From positions 1 to 6,433 of the forward strand of contig JAAZBR010000052.1 of NCBI GenBank assembly GCA_012513735.1: DNA of 6,433 nucleotides, given 5' to 3'. Source of the stretch: Clostridiales bacterium. GTDB taxonomy: Bacteria > Bacillota > Clostridia > Christensenellales > Aristaeellaceae. A program made the position numbers and the translations under genes. Below are positions 5,690 through 6,433 of the stretch, one piece after another. How positions within the stretch are numbered: position 1 is the stretch's first letter; every line of letters starts with the position of its first letter. Under the pieces are notes generated by a model, which did not search any database, was not told the origin of the DNA, and saw nothing but the letters and a program-made list of their open reading frames with translations.

Positions 5690-6403
5690 ATGGATAACCA
5701 GGAAAATCGCAACAACCAGACAAATCAGACGAACCAGAATGAAAAGGGCCAGGATCATCCCCTGAAGAAGGCTGCCATGGCTACTATTGGGGCCATTTCC
5801 AGCGCGGTGGAAAAGGTAGCCGACGTGATCGGCGATGTGGCCACCAAGGAGAACCTGGACAAGTTCGCCAAGAAGGGCGAGGATACATACAATGTGATTA
5901 AGGAGAAGAGCGGAGAAGTCTTCACCCAGGTGAAGGATTTCAGCGTCAGCACCTACGAGAAGGTGAAGGATGCCATGGAAGACCCGGAAGTCAAGAAGTA
6001 CACGACGGTTGAGGAGGCTCGCACCGCCATGAAGGCCGTGCTGGAGGATCTGCGCACTGCCGCCGCGGCGGGCAAGGTCGCCTTGGCCGCCGCAGCCGAC
6101 CTGGGCGAGAAGCACTACCACGAGGCTGCTGACAGACTGAGCCAGCAGCTAAAGGATTACAAGGACCGTTTTGACAAGCTGCATCACCGCATCCGCGGAC
6201 TGGAGAATGAAGCTGCCGCCAAGGAACGGCAGACCGTTCAGCAGGAAGAAGACACAGAAGAGGGCATGATGGGCGACGGGAACATCGTCTACGACTCCGA
6301 CAAGGCGCCCAGGCCCGAGGGCGACAAGGATGAGCATGCACCGGCCGATGCCGCCAAGGCCTCTCCGACAGCGCCTGAGGATGATACTGATTCCAAACTT
6401 TAA
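5690..6403 (+). CDS. Uncharacterised highly charged helical protein, LEA/coiled-coil-like
   Basis: I do not recognise a named family. The 237-aa protein has no signal peptide and no Cys or Trp. Residues 1-22 are Asn/Gln-rich and look disordered. Residues 25-55 form an Ala-rich amphipathic helix (KKAAMATIGAISSAVEKVADVIGDV) that could lie on a membrane. Residues 56-105 carry KKGEDTYNVIKEKSGEVFTQVKDFSVSTYEKVKD-like repeating units of about 11 residues, in LEA or apolipoprotein style. Residues 106-188 are a long helix with heptad features (LSQQLKDYKDRFDKLHHRIRGLENEAAAKE). Residues 186-237 are an acidic, Pro/Ala-rich tail. Such proteins are often stress-related or bind membranes or nucleoid; that is inference. 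AAGGGGGAG (5674-5682) lies 7 nt before the ATG. Its divergent neighbour is a GlsB-type protein. It is surely coding: strong site, long ORF and consistent composition. Confidence 0.8.
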   Translation: MDNQENRNNQTNQTNQNEKGQDHPLKKAAMATIGAISSAVEKVADVIGDVATKENLDKFAKKGEDTYNVIKEKSGEVFTQVKDFSVSTYEKVKDAMEDPEVKKYTTVEEARTAMKAVLEDLRTAAAAGKVALAAAADLGEKHYHEAADRLSQQLKDYKDRFDKLHHRIRGLENEAAAKERQTVQQEEDTEEGMMGDGNIVYDSDKAPRPEGDKDEHAPADAAKASPTAPEDDTDSKL

Positions 6404-6433
6404 CGCATCGTCGCGCTGGCGCTTTTGCCCCAC
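6404..6433 (+). other. Downstream stub at the window edge, possible terminator
   Basis: Just after the stop codon, GCGC-TG-GCGC (6413-6422) is followed by TTTTG. The loop is too short for a normal hairpin unless the stem opens by a pair, and the window ends soon after, so this can only be called a possible terminator. Confidence 0.3.

Noticed and set aside
6149..6433. Minus-strand ORF opposite the helical-protein gene, open at the window edge
   Set aside because: Its composition is not protein-like and it is antisense to a well-supported gene.

Overview
The window looks like chromosomal DNA from a fairly GC-rich Gram-positive anaerobe of the Clostridia or a related Firmicutes lineage. The reasons are strong AGGAGG-type ribosome binding sites, a one-piece tmRNA, a Firmicutes-style SmpB, secreted proteins with PG_binding_1 repeats, and an oxygen-sensitive radical SAM enzyme. 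This placement is an inference; there is no rRNA or similar marker to fix the taxon. I see no mobile element, CRISPR array, tRNA or prophage gene.

Layout. (1) 41-504, minus strand: ssrA (tmRNA), with a visible tag reading frame, an extended -10 promoter and a folded 5' leader. (2) 505-825: non-coding divergent region with a good sigma-A-type promoter and a leader of about 195 nt with competing hairpins. (3) 826-3134, plus strand: two secreted peptidoglycan-binding-domain proteins whose genes overlap by four bases. The second ends in a domain with histidine and cysteine motifs that faintly recall L,D-transpeptidases. (4) 3178-3231: a hairpin terminator that works in both directions between convergent genes. 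(5) 3303-5140, minus strand: smpB followed by a radical SAM gene. (6) 5167-5555, minus strand: a small GlsB/YeaQ/YmgE-type membrane protein with its own promoter and terminator. (7) 5630-6403, plus strand: a divergently transcribed, highly charged helical protein without Cys or Trp.

How they work together. ssrA and smpB encode the RNA and protein halves of trans-translation, the rescue of ribosomes stalled on broken mRNAs. They lie about 4 kb apart on the same strand, with the cell-wall pair and the radical SAM gene between them. The two wall proteins are almost certainly co-translated and probably act on or bind to peptidoglycan outside the membrane. The GlsB-like protein and the charged helical protein share a divergent promoter region and look like envelope or stress accessory proteins, but nothing in the sequence proves a joint role.

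Most of the window is ordinary housekeeping sequence. The points that most deserve a second look are the C-terminal domain of the second wall protein, the extra cysteines of the radical SAM protein, the dyad over the smpB -10 element, and the folded leaders of ssrA and of the wall operon.
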